DNA of 64,000 nt from Vreelandella azerica (GCF_013112225.1 NZ_JABFHI010000001.1:558001-622000); one strand, 5' to 3'. Positions 30,820 to 42,404 are shown, numbered from the stretch's first letter. A program made the numbers and translations. The notes: generated by a model not told the origin, from the sequence alone.

Positions 30820-30842
30820 AGCCCTGGTTATTGTCACCGTAA

Positions 30843-32493
<1,651 letters not shown>

Positions 32494-32516
32494 ACCGCCA
32501 TGAAGGAGTTGCTGAA

Positions 32517-32852
32517 ATGACCTCGCACAAAGCATTATCATTGCAGATTCCGGATATACCGACATTGCTGTCTGCCTATATGCCGTTTCTTGAACGTGGC
32601 GGTATTTTTGTCCCCACGCCCCGACTTTATACCCTGGGTCAGCCGATTGTGTTGCTGTTGACCCTGCCGGGCGACGACGAACGCCTGGTGATCAATGGCA
32701 GGGTGGCCTGGATTTCACCTGAAGGTGTAAGCGGCCGGCGTATTCCGGGTATTGGCGTCCACTTCAACCAGCAGGATCACCATGCTCGCGATCGCATAGA
32801 AGCCTTGTTGGCAGGGCAGCTGGATAAGGCGGCGCCTTCTTATACGCTGTAA
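32517..32852 (+). CDS. pilZ: PilZ-domain protein
   Basis: A 111-residue single-domain PilZ protein of the kind tied to type IV pilus biogenesis. It resembles the Pseudomonas PilZ that does not bind c-di-GMP: the usual RxxxR motif at the N-terminus is not evident, while GVSGRRIPGIGVHFNQQD is present. It lies between holB and tatD, the conserved place of pilZ. Confidence 0.9.
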   Translation: MTSHKALSLQIPDIPTLLSAYMPFLERGGIFVPTPRLYTLGQPIVLLLTLPGDDERLVINGRVAWISPEGVSGRRIPGIGVHFNQQDHHARDRIEALLAGQLDKAAPSYTL

Positions 32853-32915
32853 ATATAAGCGCCCTGTGAACGACGGTCTTATAACGTTTTTTCATTTATT
32901 CTGTTGAGTGCCCCC

Positions 32916-33749
32916 ATGTTTGTTGATTCTCACTGTCACCTGGACCGTTTGTCGGATAACACCCACGCTGGCGACCTGGCCGCCACCCTGAACGCTGCCC
33001 GGGCCGCTGATGTCAGCCAGTTTCTGGCCATTGCAGTGACGCTGGAAGATGTGCCGGGGCTGGCTGCGATTGCCCGGGAGCATCAGGACGTGGTGATTTC
33101 AGCGGGGCTTCATCCGCTGCATAGCGCAGCCAAAGAACCCGATGTCGATGATATTGTCGCCGCCGCCGACCAGTATGGGGCGGTAGCGATTGGTGAATCC
33201 GGTCTGGATTATCACTACCGTGACAGCGTGCCCGTGGATATTCAGCATGCGCGTTTCAAGCGTCATCTGCTGGCCGCTCGCGAGCTGGAGCTGCCCATAG
33301 TGGTGCACACCCGGGAAGCCAAGGAAGATACTTTAGCGCTGCTGCGTGAGTATAGTGACCCCAAAGTCGGCGGTGTCCTGCATTGTTTTAGCGAAGACCT
33401 GGAAATGGCCAGGGAAGCAGTCAGGTTAGGTTTCTATATTTCGTTTTCAGGGATGGTGACCTTTGCTAACGCGGCCTCTCTGCGTGAGGTTGCCCGGCAG
33501 ATCCCGCTGGACCGGTTATTGATCGAGACCGATAGCCCCTATCTGGCGCCGGTGCCGCATCGTGGCAAGCCCAATCAGCCTGCCTGGGTCGTGCAGGTGG
33601 CCGAATGTATCGCTGAAGTACGTGGTATCAGCGTGGACGAGCTGGCCATGCAAACCACTGCCAATTTTTACCATCTATTTCGCTCCGCTGTGCCTGAAGC
33701 GCCGGCCAAGGTGCGTGAAGCGCTGAATATGGCAGGTCTGGTCAACTGA
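32916..33749 (+). CDS. tatD: TatD-family metal-dependent deoxyribonuclease
   Basis: Metal-dependent hydrolase of the YcfH type. Ligands are seen in VDSHCHLDRL, AIGESGLDYHY, LHCFSEDLEMA and IETDSPYLAPVPHRGK. It has 277 residues from the ATG at 32916; a TTG at 32904 would add four residues and is less likely. Last gene of the pabC-tatD run. Confidence 0.93.
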   Translation: MFVDSHCHLDRLSDNTHAGDLAATLNAARAADVSQFLAIAVTLEDVPGLAAIAREHQDVVISAGLHPLHSAAKEPDVDDIVAAADQYGAVAIGESGLDYHYRDSVPVDIQHARFKRHLLAARELELPIVVHTREAKEDTLALLREYSDPKVGGVLHCFSEDLEMAREAVRLGFYISFSGMVTFANAASLREVARQIPLDRLLIETDSPYLAPVPHRGKPNQPAWVVQVAECIAEVRGISVDELAMQTTANFYHLFRSAVPEAPAKVREALNMAGLVN

Positions 33750-33784
33750 TCCCAGGCCACTTTTTGTTAGCGAGGTGCAACGCC

Positions 33785-34336
33785 ATGCAGATTGATCGTC
33801 TCCTTCATCATTGTGATGGGGCAGCGGAAATCCCGCCGCTTGATCAGTGGCATCCTCCGTTGCTGGGCGATATGCCGTTGTTTATCCAGGCAGATGGCCA
33901 GTGGCAGCATGAAGGCCGACCCTTTACTCGCCCACAGCTGGTACGCCTATTGGCAAGCCTGTTGCGTCAGGACCCGGAAGGTACCTGCCTGGTGACGCCA
34001 GCTGAACGCTGGCGCATAGAGGTTGCTGATTGCCCCTTTGTGATTGTTGATGCTGACCAGCGCGATGGCGACTGGTGGCTAACCACCCACTACGGCGATC
34101 AATTGCGCCTGGATCAAAGCCACGTCCTGCAAGTAACCACGACGCCCGAAGGGGAGGACGTGCCTCAGGTCAATGTGCGTTTTGGCCTCGCAGGGCGTTT
34201 GAGCCGCAATGTCTATTATCAGCTGGTTGATGCCGCTGAAACCCGCGAGAGCGCCGACGGGCACTGTGACGTTGGCCTGTGGAGCGGCGGCCATTGGCAG
34301 GTGCTGGGCGTGATTGCCGCTGGCGAGGCGCCGTGA
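33785..34336 (+). CDS. DUF1285 family protein
   Basis: Conserved protein of 183 residues, function not established. It has the family phrases PLFIQADGQWQHEGRPFTRPQLVRLLASLLR and VNVRFGLAGRLSRNVYYQLVD. It lies directly before the helicase gene, with the stop overlapping or touching its possible GTG start, so the two may be co-expressed. Confidence 0.88.
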   Translation: MQIDRLLHHCDGAAEIPPLDQWHPPLLGDMPLFIQADGQWQHEGRPFTRPQLVRLLASLLRQDPEGTCLVTPAERWRIEVADCPFVIVDADQRDGDWWLTTHYGDQLRLDQSHVLQVTTTPEGEDVPQVNVRFGLAGRLSRNVYYQLVDAAETRESADGHCDVGLWSGGHWQVLGVIAAGEAP

Positions 34337-34341
34337 ATGGC

Positions 34342-36570
34342 ATGACGGACACGCCGTTGACGCTACAGCAGCAGGCGGTAGTAGAACATCAGGGTGGGCA
34401 TGCCCGGGTGGCGGCGGTGGCGGGCGCTGGTAAGACCACCACCATGGCAGCGCGTGTGCTGTATCTGTTGGCTCAAGGTGTCGCACCCAAACGCATGCTG
34501 GTGCTGATGTTCAACCGCTCAGCACGCGATGATTTTCAGCGCCGTCTGCAAAAGATGGCGCAGCCGGGCCAGCCGCTGCCGGACATTCGCACCTTTCATT
34601 CCCTGGGTTATCGTCTGACCAACAGCCTGAGCCGTTGGCGAGCGCTTGAGCCACGCCGCCTGCTCTCCGCTGACTGGCAATTGGAGCGTCTGCTCAAGCA
34701 GGCCAGTCTAGACGTGCTTTCTCATCAGCCGGAGCGCCGGGAAGCTGCCCTGGAAGGTGAGCGGCTTGAGGCATTGGCGCATTTCTGCGGGCTGGTCAAA
34801 GCCGAGATGGCCGAGCCGAGTGAACTGTACCAGCGGCTGGGTTACGAACCGGATACCGACTACTTTCCCGCTGCCTTTCAGGCGTCAGAAATACTGCTGC
34901 GCGAGGCAGGGATGATGACCTATGCGGATCTGCTTTACCGCCCCCTGCGCGCCCTGGAAGCAGACGCGGGTTTACGCCAGCGGGTGGAAGGGTTTCTGGA
35001 TTACGTCATCATTGATGAGTATCAGGATATCAATACTGCCCAACAGCGCCTGCTGGCGGTGCTGGCGGGCAGCCGGGCAGATGTCATGGCGGTAGGGGAT
35101 GCCAATCAGTGCATCTATGAGTGGCGGGGCGCCCGACCGGATACCATGCTGGAAAATTTCACTGCGACCTTTGGCAGTGCAACGGATTACCCGCTCTCAA
35201 CCACCTTTCGCCATGGCCATGCCCTGGCGCTGGCGGCCAACCACGCCATCCATGCCAACCAGCGCCGCCCGGATCAGCTATGCCTGGCGGCTGAAGATAA
35301 TCCAACCACCGAGATTCGCGTAGCGCAGGGCAGCCGCCTGTTGCTGGATACCTTGTTTGACTGGAAATCTCAGGGGCGGCCTTTGAGTGATGCCTGCCTG
35401 CTGGTGCGCAGCTGGGCGCTGTCGGTACCCGTTCAGCTGGCACTGCTACAGGCTGGCATCCCGTTTCGTATGCAGCGAGAAGACCGCTTTGTATTTCGCT
35501 TGCCGCTGGTTCAAGCGCTAGCCGGTTACCTGAAATTGGCGCGCCAACCGGCCCTGCTTAACGACCCTGAACTGGTCACGCTGTTGCTGGCGCAACCCAC
35601 GCCTTTTGTTGCCCGTGAGCGTCTGCAGCGGCTGGCTTTCGAGCTGGCCCGCAGCCAACAGTGGCCCCAGCGTGATGCCGCTGTTCTGGCGGATATCAAG
35701 CTTGGCCAGAGGCGTACCCTCAAAAAGCGCTGGATGCTGCTGCTTGAGCTACCTAGGCTCAGCCAGTGGCCAACCTCGAGGCTCTTGCAGCACGTCGTGG
35801 ATAGCATTGACGCCGAGAAAACCCTCAAGAGGGCCGCTGCGCGGCGTGATAAAGGTGAAGAGGATGTACGCCTGCTGGATGTGCTGATTGAGCAGGCCGA
35901 TAGCGTCCAAAACCCGGATGCCTTTATTGAACTGCTGGAACGGCCGGTTGAAAATCAGGCCAGTGGTGTTCTGATCAGCACCGTGCATGGCGCCAAGGGG
36001 TTAGAGTGGCCGCTGGTGGCCGTAGCCGGTGTAAATGAAGAGGATTTTCCCCATTACAGCCGCGATAACCCTCTGAACGATGACCGCCTGGAAGAAGAGC
36101 GTCGGCTGTTCTATGTGGCAATTACCCGCGCGCAGCAGACCTTGTTGTTACTGCATGATGGCGGCGAGCATCGTCCAAGCCGTTTTATTGCCGAAAGCGC
36201 CTGGCAGGACTGTATGCGCGTAGCAAAACAGCTGCAAGATGTGCCGCAAGAAGACCCGCAAACCCCATTAAGCGTGACATCGCCTACTATCGTCAGCCGC
36301 TATCTGGCGATGGCCGGGCACGACGATATCCGGGTTGTGGCCAACCCCCAGGCGCCGCATATCGCCGAAAGCAGCACGGCCTATTCGTCCGCCACGGACT
36401 ATTACCCGGGTCAGCGATTGCGCCACCATTTCTTTGGTGAAGGGGAAATTGCCAGTGTGGAAGGCAGTGCCGACAATCCGGTGATAGACGTGCGTTTTGC
36501 CGAAGCAGGCAGGCGCCGCCTGGTGGCCAGACAAGCGCCGATTGAAGTGCTGGATATCAAGCAGGCTTGA
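34342..36570 (+). CDS. UvrD/Rep-family superfamily 1 DNA helicase
   Basis: 3'-5' DNA helicase of about 742 residues. Motif I is AAVAGAGKTTTMAARV, Ia FNRSARDDF, II VIIDEYQDIN, III AVGDANQCIYEWRGA, IV STTFRHG, V STVHGAKGLEWPLV and VI LFYVAITRAQQT. The C-terminal tail (LRHHFFGEGEIASVEG) resembles the RNA polymerase-interacting Tudor-like end of UvrD/PcrA. It is shorter than UvrD and not linked to a repair operon, so its exact role is open. ATG 34342 was chosen; a GTG at 34333 is possible. Confidence 0.88.
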   Translation: MTDTPLTLQQQAVVEHQGGHARVAAVAGAGKTTTMAARVLYLLAQGVAPKRMLVLMFNRSARDDFQRRLQKMAQPGQPLPDIRTFHSLGYRLTNSLSRWRALEPRRLLSADWQLERLLKQASLDVLSHQPERREAALEGERLEALAHFCGLVKAEMAEPSELYQRLGYEPDTDYFPAAFQASEILLREAGMMTYADLLYRPLRALEADAGLRQRVEGFLDYVIIDEYQDINTAQQRLLAVLAGSRADVMAVGDANQCIYEWRGARPDTMLENFTATFGSATDYPLSTTFRHGHALALAANHAIHANQRRPDQLCLAAEDNPTTEIRVAQGSRLLLDTLFDWKSQGRPLSDACLLVRSWALSVPVQLALLQAGIPFRMQREDRFVFRLPLVQALAGYLKLARQPALLNDPELVTLLLAQPTPFVARERLQRLAFELARSQQWPQRDAAVLADIKLGQRRTLKKRWMLLLELPRLSQWPTSRLLQHVVDSIDAEKTLKRAAARRDKGEEDVRLLDVLIEQADSVQNPDAFIELLERPVENQASGVLISTVHGAKGLEWPLVAVAGVNEEDFPHYSRDNPLNDDRLEEERRLFYVAITRAQQTLLLLHDGGEHRPSRFIAESAWQDCMRVAKQLQDVPQEDPQTPLSVTSPTIVSRYLAMAGHDDIRVVANPQAPHIAESSTAYSSATDYYPGQRLRHHFFGEGEIASVEGSADNPVIDVRFAEAGRRRLVARQAPIEVLDIKQA

Positions 36571-36591
36571 TATTTCCGGTTGGCAAGACTC

Positions 36592-36625
36592 CAAAAGCCC
36601 CTCACCCTCATTGAGGGGCTTTTTG
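36592..36625. terminator. Bidirectional terminator between the helicase gene and etf-qo
   Basis: Stem AAAAGCCCCTCA / TGAGGGGCTTTTT with a CCCTCAT-like loop between two convergent genes. A-rich left and T-rich right flanks allow termination in both directions. Confidence 0.85.
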
Positions 36626-36641
36626 CTGCCTGTTCCCGTTC

Positions 36642-38318
36642 CTACATATTAGGATAGTTAGGCCCGCCGCCGCCTTCCGGGGCCACCCAGGTGATGTTCT
36701 GGGCCGGGTCCTTGATATCACAGGTTTTGCAGTGCACGCAGTTCTGGAAGTTGATCTGGAAACGCGGGTTGCCAGCGTCATCTTCCACCACTTCGTAGAC
36801 CCCTGCCGGGCAGTAGCGCTGGGCGGGTTCGGCGTAGGTGGGCAGGTTATCGCGAATCGGCAGTTCCGGGTCGCTTAACTGCAAGTGGCAGGGCTGGTCT
36901 TCCTCGTGGTTGGTGTTGGACAGAAACACCGAGGTCGATTTGTCAAACGACAGCTTGCCGTCCGGCTTGGGGTAGTCAATCTTCTCGAACTCCGCCGCTG
37001 GCTTCAGCGCACCGTGGTCGGTGGTGGTGTCGTGCAGGTTGGGCAGCTTGTTGCCCAGCAGCTGGTTGGCGAAGTTGTAGGCGCCACCGGCCACTGTGCC
37101 GTATTTGTGAATGGCTGGGCCAAAGCTGGCGCTGGCCTTGAGTTCTTCATAGGCCCAGCTAGCTTCCCATTTTTCGGTGAAGGTGGTCAGCTCCTGGCCG
37201 CCTTCATCACCCGCCTGAAGGGCTTCAAAGACGCTTTCCGCCGCCACCAGGCCGGATTTCATCGCCGTGTGCAGGCCCTTGATCTTGGCAAAGTTCAGGG
37301 TGCCCGCATCGCAGCCAATCAGCAGGCCACCGGCAAAGGTCATTTTTGGCAGGCAGTTCAAGCCACCCTTGGTCAGCGCCCGGGCGCCGTAGGCCACCCG
37401 CTTGCCGCCTTGCAGATGCTGGCTGAGTACCGGGTGGTGCTTCATGCGCTGGAACTCGTCAAACGGCGAGAGCCAGGGGTTCTGGTAGGACAGATCCATG
37501 ATCAGCCCGACCACCACCTGCTGGTTTTCCGCGTGGTAGAGGAACCAGCCGCCGTGGGTGTTTTTATCCAGCGGCCAGCCGGAGCCGTGCAGCACCAGCC
37601 CCGGCTCGTGCTGCTCGGCAGGCACGTCCCACAGCTCTTTCAGGCCGATGCCGTAATGCTGGGGGTCGCGGCCGGCATCAAGGGAAAACTCGTTGATCAG
37701 GCGCTTGCCCAGATGGCCGCGGGCACCTTCGGCAAAAAGCGTATATTTGGCGCGCAGTTCCATGCCCTGCATATGGCCGTCCTTGGGCTGGCCATCGGCG
37801 CCCACACCCATATCGCCAATCAGGATGCCGCGCACGCTGCCATCTTCGATGATCACATCCTGGGCGGCAAAGCCGGGGAAGATTTCCACGCCCAGCTGCT
37901 CAGCTTGCTCGCCCAGCCAGCGGCACAGGTTACCGGCGCTGATCACATAGCGGTTCATGTCCCCGCCAGTGTTATGCATGCTCTTGGGCACCAGGGCGTT
38001 GGGGATCTGCTGGCTTTTCTCAGCATCCTTGAGCAGGTAGACCTCATCGCGGATAGCGGGGGTGGTCAAGGGCGCGCCGCGCTCTTCCCAGTCAGGGAAC
38101 AGTTCAGTCAGGGCGCGTGGCTCGAACACCGCGCCGGAGAGAATATGCGCGCCGACTTCGGAGCCTTTTTCGACCACGCAGACGGTCAGCTCCTGCTCGG
38201 CGGCATTGGCCTGCTGCATCAGGCGGCAGGCGGCGGAAAGCCCGGACGGCCCAGCGCCGACAATCACGACGTCAAATTCCATCACATCGCGTTCGAGAGT
38301 GTCTTCAGTATGTTCCAC
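36642..38318 (-). CDS. etfD: Electron transfer flavoprotein-ubiquinone oxidoreductase
   Basis: Membrane-bound FAD/4Fe-4S enzyme that passes electrons from ETF to ubiquinone during fatty-acid and amino-acid oxidation. The FAD motif VVIVGAGPSGLSAACRL is at the N-terminus. The 4Fe-4S cysteines lie at the C-terminus in RYCPAGVYEV and NCVHCKTCDIKDP, and the end GGGGPNYPNM is canonical. It has about 558 residues. The GTG at 38318 has AAAGGAG 8 nt upstream. It is divergent from etfBA across a 445-bp region. Confidence 0.95.
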   Translation of the reverse strand: MEHTEDTLERDVMEFDVVIVGAGPSGLSAACRLMQQANAAEQELTVCVVEKGSEVGAHILSGAVFEPRALTELFPDWEERGAPLTTPAIRDEVYLLKDAEKSQQIPNALVPKSMHNTGGDMNRYVISAGNLCRWLGEQAEQLGVEIFPGFAAQDVIIEDGSVRGILIGDMGVGADGQPKDGHMQGMELRAKYTLFAEGARGHLGKRLINEFSLDAGRDPQHYGIGLKELWDVPAEQHEPGLVLHGSGWPLDKNTHGGWFLYHAENQQVVVGLIMDLSYQNPWLSPFDEFQRMKHHPVLSQHLQGGKRVAYGARALTKGGLNCLPKMTFAGGLLIGCDAGTLNFAKIKGLHTAMKSGLVAAESVFEALQAGDEGGQELTTFTEKWEASWAYEELKASASFGPAIHKYGTVAGGAYNFANQLLGNKLPNLHDTTTDHGALKPAAEFEKIDYPKPDGKLSFDKSTSVFLSNTNHEEDQPCHLQLSDPELPIRDNLPTYAEPAQRYCPAGVYEVVEDDAGNPRFQINFQNCVHCKTCDIKDPAQNITWVAPEGGGGPNYPNM

Positions 38319-38433
38319 GGTGGCATCTCCTTTAACAAGTCCCAACGTATGGCTGTGCTGGCGGTCTGGCTGTGAGAGAGGTAATCGTCACAACCGTCAA
38401 ATTATAACGTTAGATGAATATGAGCTTGAATTT

Positions 38434-38448
38434 AAAACGGTCGTTTGC
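38434..38448. promoter_or_regulatory. Putative PsrA-type operator between etf-qo and etfBA
   Basis: The palindrome AAAACGGTCGTTTGC fits the (G/C)AAAC-N4-GTTT(G/C) pattern known for PsrA, a fatty-acid-sensing TetR repressor that controls ETF and beta-oxidation genes in Pseudomonas. It sits in the 445-bp divergent region; half-site-like CAAACGC and GTTTGC occur nearer etfB. I see no gene in this region. Confidence 0.5.
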
Positions 38449-38763
38449 TTCAGCTTCTGTGTCATGATATGCATAATAAGCACACGACGTCACCTCTGAA
38501 TTATTCAGGCAGCATAGCGCGGGGCGAGTCGAGATGCAGCTGAAGTCATGCTTGATTAATACCAAGGACGTAGGCATGGAGTGCTACCAGAGCCTTGTGG
38601 CACTATGTTCAGTTGTGGCATGTTGAAAATGTTTTTAGCGTTGAACCTATCAAACGCTTGCATGAATATTAAATAGTGGCCGTTGTGCTTGTTAAAGAAT
38701 GGTCAAGTGTTTGCTAACACCCTTTTTCAGTAAGGGCTTACCAGAAAGCCAAGCGAGGAATCC

Positions 38764-39512
38764 ATGAAAGTACTCGTCGCGGTGAAACGCGTCATTGATT
38801 ACAACGTCAAGATTCGCGTAAAAGCGGATAAATCCGATGTTGATCTCACCAATGTCAAAATGGCCATGAACCCGTTTTGTGAAATTGCCGTTGAAGAAGC
38901 TGTACGTCTTAAAGAAAAAGGCGTGGCGACAGAGGTGGTGGCTGTGACGATTGGCCCCAAGGCTGCTCAAGAGCAGTTACGCACTGCGCTGGCGCTGGGT
39001 GCTGACCGGGCGATTCATGTTGAAACCGATGAGCGGGTTGACTCTCTGGGAGCTGCCAAGGCGCTCTCCAAGCTGGTGGAAGAAGAGCAGCCCGGCCTTG
39101 TCGTGCTCGGCAAGCAGGCCATTGATAGTGACAACAACCAGACGGGCCAGATGCTGGCAGCGCTGACTGACTTGCCTCAGGGTACTTTTGCATCCGAGGT
39201 AAATGTAGACGGTGAAAAGGTCAAGGTGACCCGTGAGATTGATGGGGGTCTGCAGACCGTAGAGCTTTCCCTGCCAGCCATTGTTACCACTGACCTGCGC
39301 CTGAATGAGCCGCGCTATGCCAAACTGCCCGATATCATGAAGGCCAAGAAAAACCGTTGGATGTCAAATCACCGGCAGATCTGGGTGTTGAGCTTGCCAG
39401 CAAGGTGAGCCTGGTGAGCGTTGAGCCGCCGGCAGAGCGTCAGGGAGGCGTCAAGGTCGCCTCGGTAGATGAGCTGGTCGATAAACTCAAAAACGAAGCC
39501 AAAGTACTTTAA
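38764..39512 (+). CDS. etfB: Electron transfer flavoprotein beta subunit (one frameshift)
   Basis: Small subunit of the soluble ETF heterodimer that collects electrons from acyl-CoA dehydrogenases. Begins [20 protein letters not shown]; the ETF-beta signature [31 protein letters not shown] is present. An A run at 39349-39353 is one short; with six A the frame reads [19 protein letters not shown] and ends NEAKVL at 39512 (249 residues). etfA follows after 33 bp. Confidence 0.94.
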
Positions 39513-39545
39513 ATCAAATAAGTGCTTTAAATAGGAGCCGAATTC

Positions 39546-40472
39546 ATGAGCATTCTGGTACTGGCTGATTTACATGAAGGCCAACTGGCGGGCGCTACGG
39601 CAAGTGTTATTGCCGCCGCCCAGGCAATTGGCGGTGATATTGATGTTCTGGTGGCGGGTGAAAACGTTCAGGCAGCGGCTGACTCAGCGGCCAAACTTGA
39701 TGGGGTGAGCAAGGTGCGGGTCGCCGATAATGCTGTCTATGCCCACCAGCTGGCTGAACCCATGGGCAAGCTGCTGCTGGCGTTGGCGGATGACTACACC
39801 CATGTGCTGGCCTCTGCATCCACCACGGGCAAGAACGTCTTGCCGCGTCTGGCCGCACTGAAAGATGTCAATCAGCTTTCCGATATCATAGCAGTGGAAA
39901 GCACTGATACCTTCAAGCGCCCCATCTATGCGGGTAATGCGATTGCCACCGTCAAGAGTGAGGATGCCCTCAAGGTAATTACCGTTCGTCCCAGCGCCTT
40001 TGATGGTGTGGGTGATGGTGGTGCTGCTAGTATTGAAGCAGTTGATACCCTGGTGGAAAACACTCAGTCCACCTTTATTGGTGAAGAGCTGGCCAAATCT
40101 GACCGGCCTGAGTTGGGCGGTGCCAAGGTGGTGGTTTCCGGCGGCCGTGGTATGGGCAACGGTGAAAACTTCAAACTGCTTGAAGGCATTGCTGACAAGC
40201 TGGGCGCTGCCATGGGGGCTTCCCGTGCGGCAGTGGACGCAGGGTTTGTGCCCAACGACATGCAGGTAGGGCAGACCGGCAAAATCGTCGCACCGGATCT
40301 GTACATTGCCGTGGGTATTTCCGGTGCTATTCAGCACCTGGCGGGCATGAAAGATTCTAAGGTGATCGTGGCGATCAACAAGGATGAAGAAGCGCCGATT
40401 TTCCAGGTGGCGGATTACGGCCTGGTCGGTGACCTGTTCGAGGTGCTGCCGGAACTTGAGAGCAAACTGTAA
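39546..40472 (+). CDS. etfA: Electron transfer flavoprotein alpha subunit
   Basis: Large FAD-binding subunit of ETF. The C-terminal FAD domain has [50 protein letters not shown] and [22 protein letters not shown]. It has 308 residues, intact. A ribosome-binding AGGAG lies upstream of the ATG. Confidence 0.96.
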   Translation: MSILVLADLHEGQLAGATASVIAAAQAIGGDIDVLVAGENVQAAADSAAKLDGVSKVRVADNAVYAHQLAEPMGKLLLALADDYTHVLASASTTGKNVLPRLAALKDVNQLSDIIAVESTDTFKRPIYAGNAIATVKSEDALKVITVRPSAFDGVGDGGAASIEAVDTLVENTQSTFIGEELAKSDRPELGGAKVVVSGGRGMGNGENFKLLEGIADKLGAAMGASRAAVDAGFVPNDMQVGQTGKIVAPDLYIAVGISGAIQHLAGMKDSKVIVAINKDEEAPIFQVADYGLVGDLFEVLPELESKL

Positions 40473-40549
40473 GCCTTTGGGGTCAGTGGGCCTGTCTGCT
40501 TTTGGCCTGCAGGTCACTGTATGGCATGACTAAAGGTTAATGCCTGATT

Positions 40550-40579
40550 AGCCGGTTCTCAAAGAGGGCCGGCTTTTTT
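40550..40579 (+). terminator. Rho-independent terminator after etfA
   Basis: Stem AGCCGG(TT)CTC / GAGGGCCGGCT followed by TTTTTT. It ends the etfBA transcript. The remainder of the 355-bp gap before sodA carries its promoter region. Confidence 0.85.
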
Positions 40580-40687
40580 CTGGCTGAAAAGTTAGGTAAA
40601 CTTCAAATAGTTGACTAAATTACTCGGTCAATGCGTCAAGGCAACGTCAAGTTGCGAAATTAAAATTGTGACTTTAGTGGTTGAAAA

Positions 40688-40700
40688 ACTGTCACACAGT
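40688..40700. promoter_or_regulatory. Perfect 13-bp palindrome in the sodA promoter region
   Basis: ACTGT-CAC-ACAGT is a perfect inverted repeat about 130 bp before sodA. It lies between a TTGAAA (40681) and a TATAGT (40706), which resemble -35 and -10 boxes with a slightly long 19-nt spacer. An operator is possible, but the regulator is unknown. Confidence 0.35.
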
Positions 40701-40827
40701 CCGCATATAGTTTTGTAATACACAGATTTTTAGCATTGAATTGATGACAAGGCGTTCATACATTGGCAACAACACATGTTAGTGAACGTCGTGATATTCG
40801 TAAAAGCCACGCAAGGAGATGATAACA

Positions 40828-41440
40828 ATGGCACATACACTGCCTGAACTGCCGTACGCTTATGATGCACTTGAGCCGCATATTGACGCGATGACCATGG
40901 AAATTCACCATTCGCGTCACCATAATACCTATGTCACCAACCTGAATGCTGCGCTTGAAGGCACTGGCCTTGAAGACGTGCCGGTTGAAGAGCTGATTGC
41001 TGACCTTGATCGCGTTCCTGAAGAAAAGCGCCAGGCGGTCATCAACAATGGTGGCGGACATGCCAACCATTCCATGTTCTGGCAAATGATGTCGCCCAAT
41101 GGCGGCGGTCAGCCGCAGGGCGATGTGGCCAAGGCAATTGATGCTGAGCTTGGCGGCTTTGATGCGTTCAAGGATGCTTTCAAGAAAGCGGCGCTTGGTC
41201 GTTTTGGTAGCGGTTGGGCTTGGCTCTCCGTCACACCTGAAAAAAAAACTGGTTGTAGAGAACACCTTGAACCAAGACAGCCCGATTATGCATGGCAACA
41301 CGCCTGTGCTGGGTCTGGATGTTTGGGAACATGCCTACTACCTGAAATTCCAGAACAAGCGTCCTGATTACGTTGAAACCTTCTTCAACGTCATCAACTG
41401 GGAAGACGTTGAGCGCCGTTATCAGGCTTCTATCGCCTGA
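40828..41440 (+). CDS. sodA: Superoxide dismutase, Mn-type (one frameshift)
   Basis: Dismutates superoxide in the cytoplasm. Metal ligands are seen in [26 protein letters not shown] and [10 protein letters not shown]. The GGHANHS and NQDSP segments fit the Mn rather than the Fe branch. An A run at 41240-41248 has nine A where eight keep the frame ([17 protein letters not shown]), so this is an insertion rather than a deletion. It has about 203 residues. ATG 40828 has AAGGAG upstream. Confidence 0.92.
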
Positions 41441-41480
41441 TCCAACGCAGACGATAAAGGCACCTCATACTGAGGTCGCC

Positions 41481-41520
41481 ACAAAAACCGCTTCCTGAAA
41501 AGGGGGCGGTTTTTTTGTGG
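41481..41520 (+). terminator. Rho-independent terminator after sodA
   Basis: Long inverted repeat CACAAAAACCGC / GCGGTTTTTTTGTG with a loop of about 12 nt and a seven-T run. It ends sodA and isolates the nrd operon. Confidence 0.85.
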
Positions 41521-41666
41521 AAAAACAAAAAACACAGGTGCTGAAAGGATATCCAAGTGGGTGGTTGAGGCAGCCTCTAAGCACCGGCTGGGCAGAATAT
41601 TGGGTAATAGCTGTCAATAACCTGTGGATTAAAAATACCACATATGCCTGAATTGATTTTTACATG

Positions 41667-41683
41667 TGCTATATATAGTATGT
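41667..41683. promoter_or_regulatory. Putative NrdR box upstream of nrdH
   Basis: TGCTATATATAGTATGT lies in a wider imperfect palindrome, ACATGTG...TATGTGT. It resembles the NrdR consensus, an AT-rich palindrome of the type ACAnTATATnnTGT found before ribonucleotide reductase operons. The position, about 75-90 bp before nrdH, is typical. NrdR usually binds two boxes; a convincing second one was not found. Confidence 0.55.
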
Positions 41684-41758
41684 GTTGTGTCTTTCAAAGA
41701 GGGTAGGCACTAGATATGCCCTACCTGAAAAACACTGCGATGAAAAGGAAAAATAGCC

Positions 41759-41980
41759 ATGGATATCCAGATTTATAGCAAGCCTGCCTGCGTCCAATGC
41801 ACCGCGACCTACCGCGCGCTGGATAAGCAGGGCCTGGCGTACACCGTGATTGATATCACCGCTGAAGATGACGCCAAAGCACAGATTGAAGCCCTGGGCT
41901 ATCGTCAGCTGCCGGTGGTGGTGGCAGGTGAAGATCACTGGTCGGGTTTCCGTCCGGACCGTATTCAGGCGCTGGCCTGA
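41759..41980 (+). CDS. nrdH: NrdH glutaredoxin-like redoxin
   Basis: Electron donor for class Ib ribonucleotide reductase. The CVQC redox motif is at residues 12-15, followed by cis-Pro QLPVVV and WSGFRPD, the hallmark of NrdH. It has 73 residues. First gene of nrdHIEF. Confidence 0.93.
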   Translation: MDIQIYSKPACVQCTATYRALDKQGLAYTVIDITAEDDAKAQIEALGYRQLPVVVAGEDHWSGFRPDRIQALA

Positions 41981-41988
41981 AACTCACC

Positions 41989-42404
41989 ATGCAGATAGCC
42001 GATAGAGCTGCCGAGCCGGCAGGCACCCTGGTGTATTTTTCCACCAAGTCAGGCAATACCCATCGCTTTATCCAGAAGCTGGGTTTCAGTGCCCAGCGCT
42101 TGCCGCTGAATCGTCAGGAGCCCACCTTACAGGTAGAGCAGCCGTACATTCTGGTCACCCCCACCTATGGTGGCGGCTATGCCCAGGGGGCCGTTCCCAA
42201 GCAGGTGATCCGCTTCTTGAACGATAAGCATAACCGGGGCCTGATCCGCGGCGTGATTGCCGCCGGGAATACCAATTTTGGTGAAGCGTATGGAATGGCC
42301 GGGCAGATTATTGCCGAAAAGTGCCAGGTACCGTTTCTGTATCGATTTGAACTGTTTGGCACTGATGAAGATGTCATCAGAGTCCGTGAAGGAGTGAATG
42401 CATT

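Noticed and set aside
36885..38375. 496-codon open frame on the plus strand
   Set aside because: It is exactly antisense to the well-supported etf-qo gene and has a composition expected of a high-GC shadow frame. No domain is recognisable.
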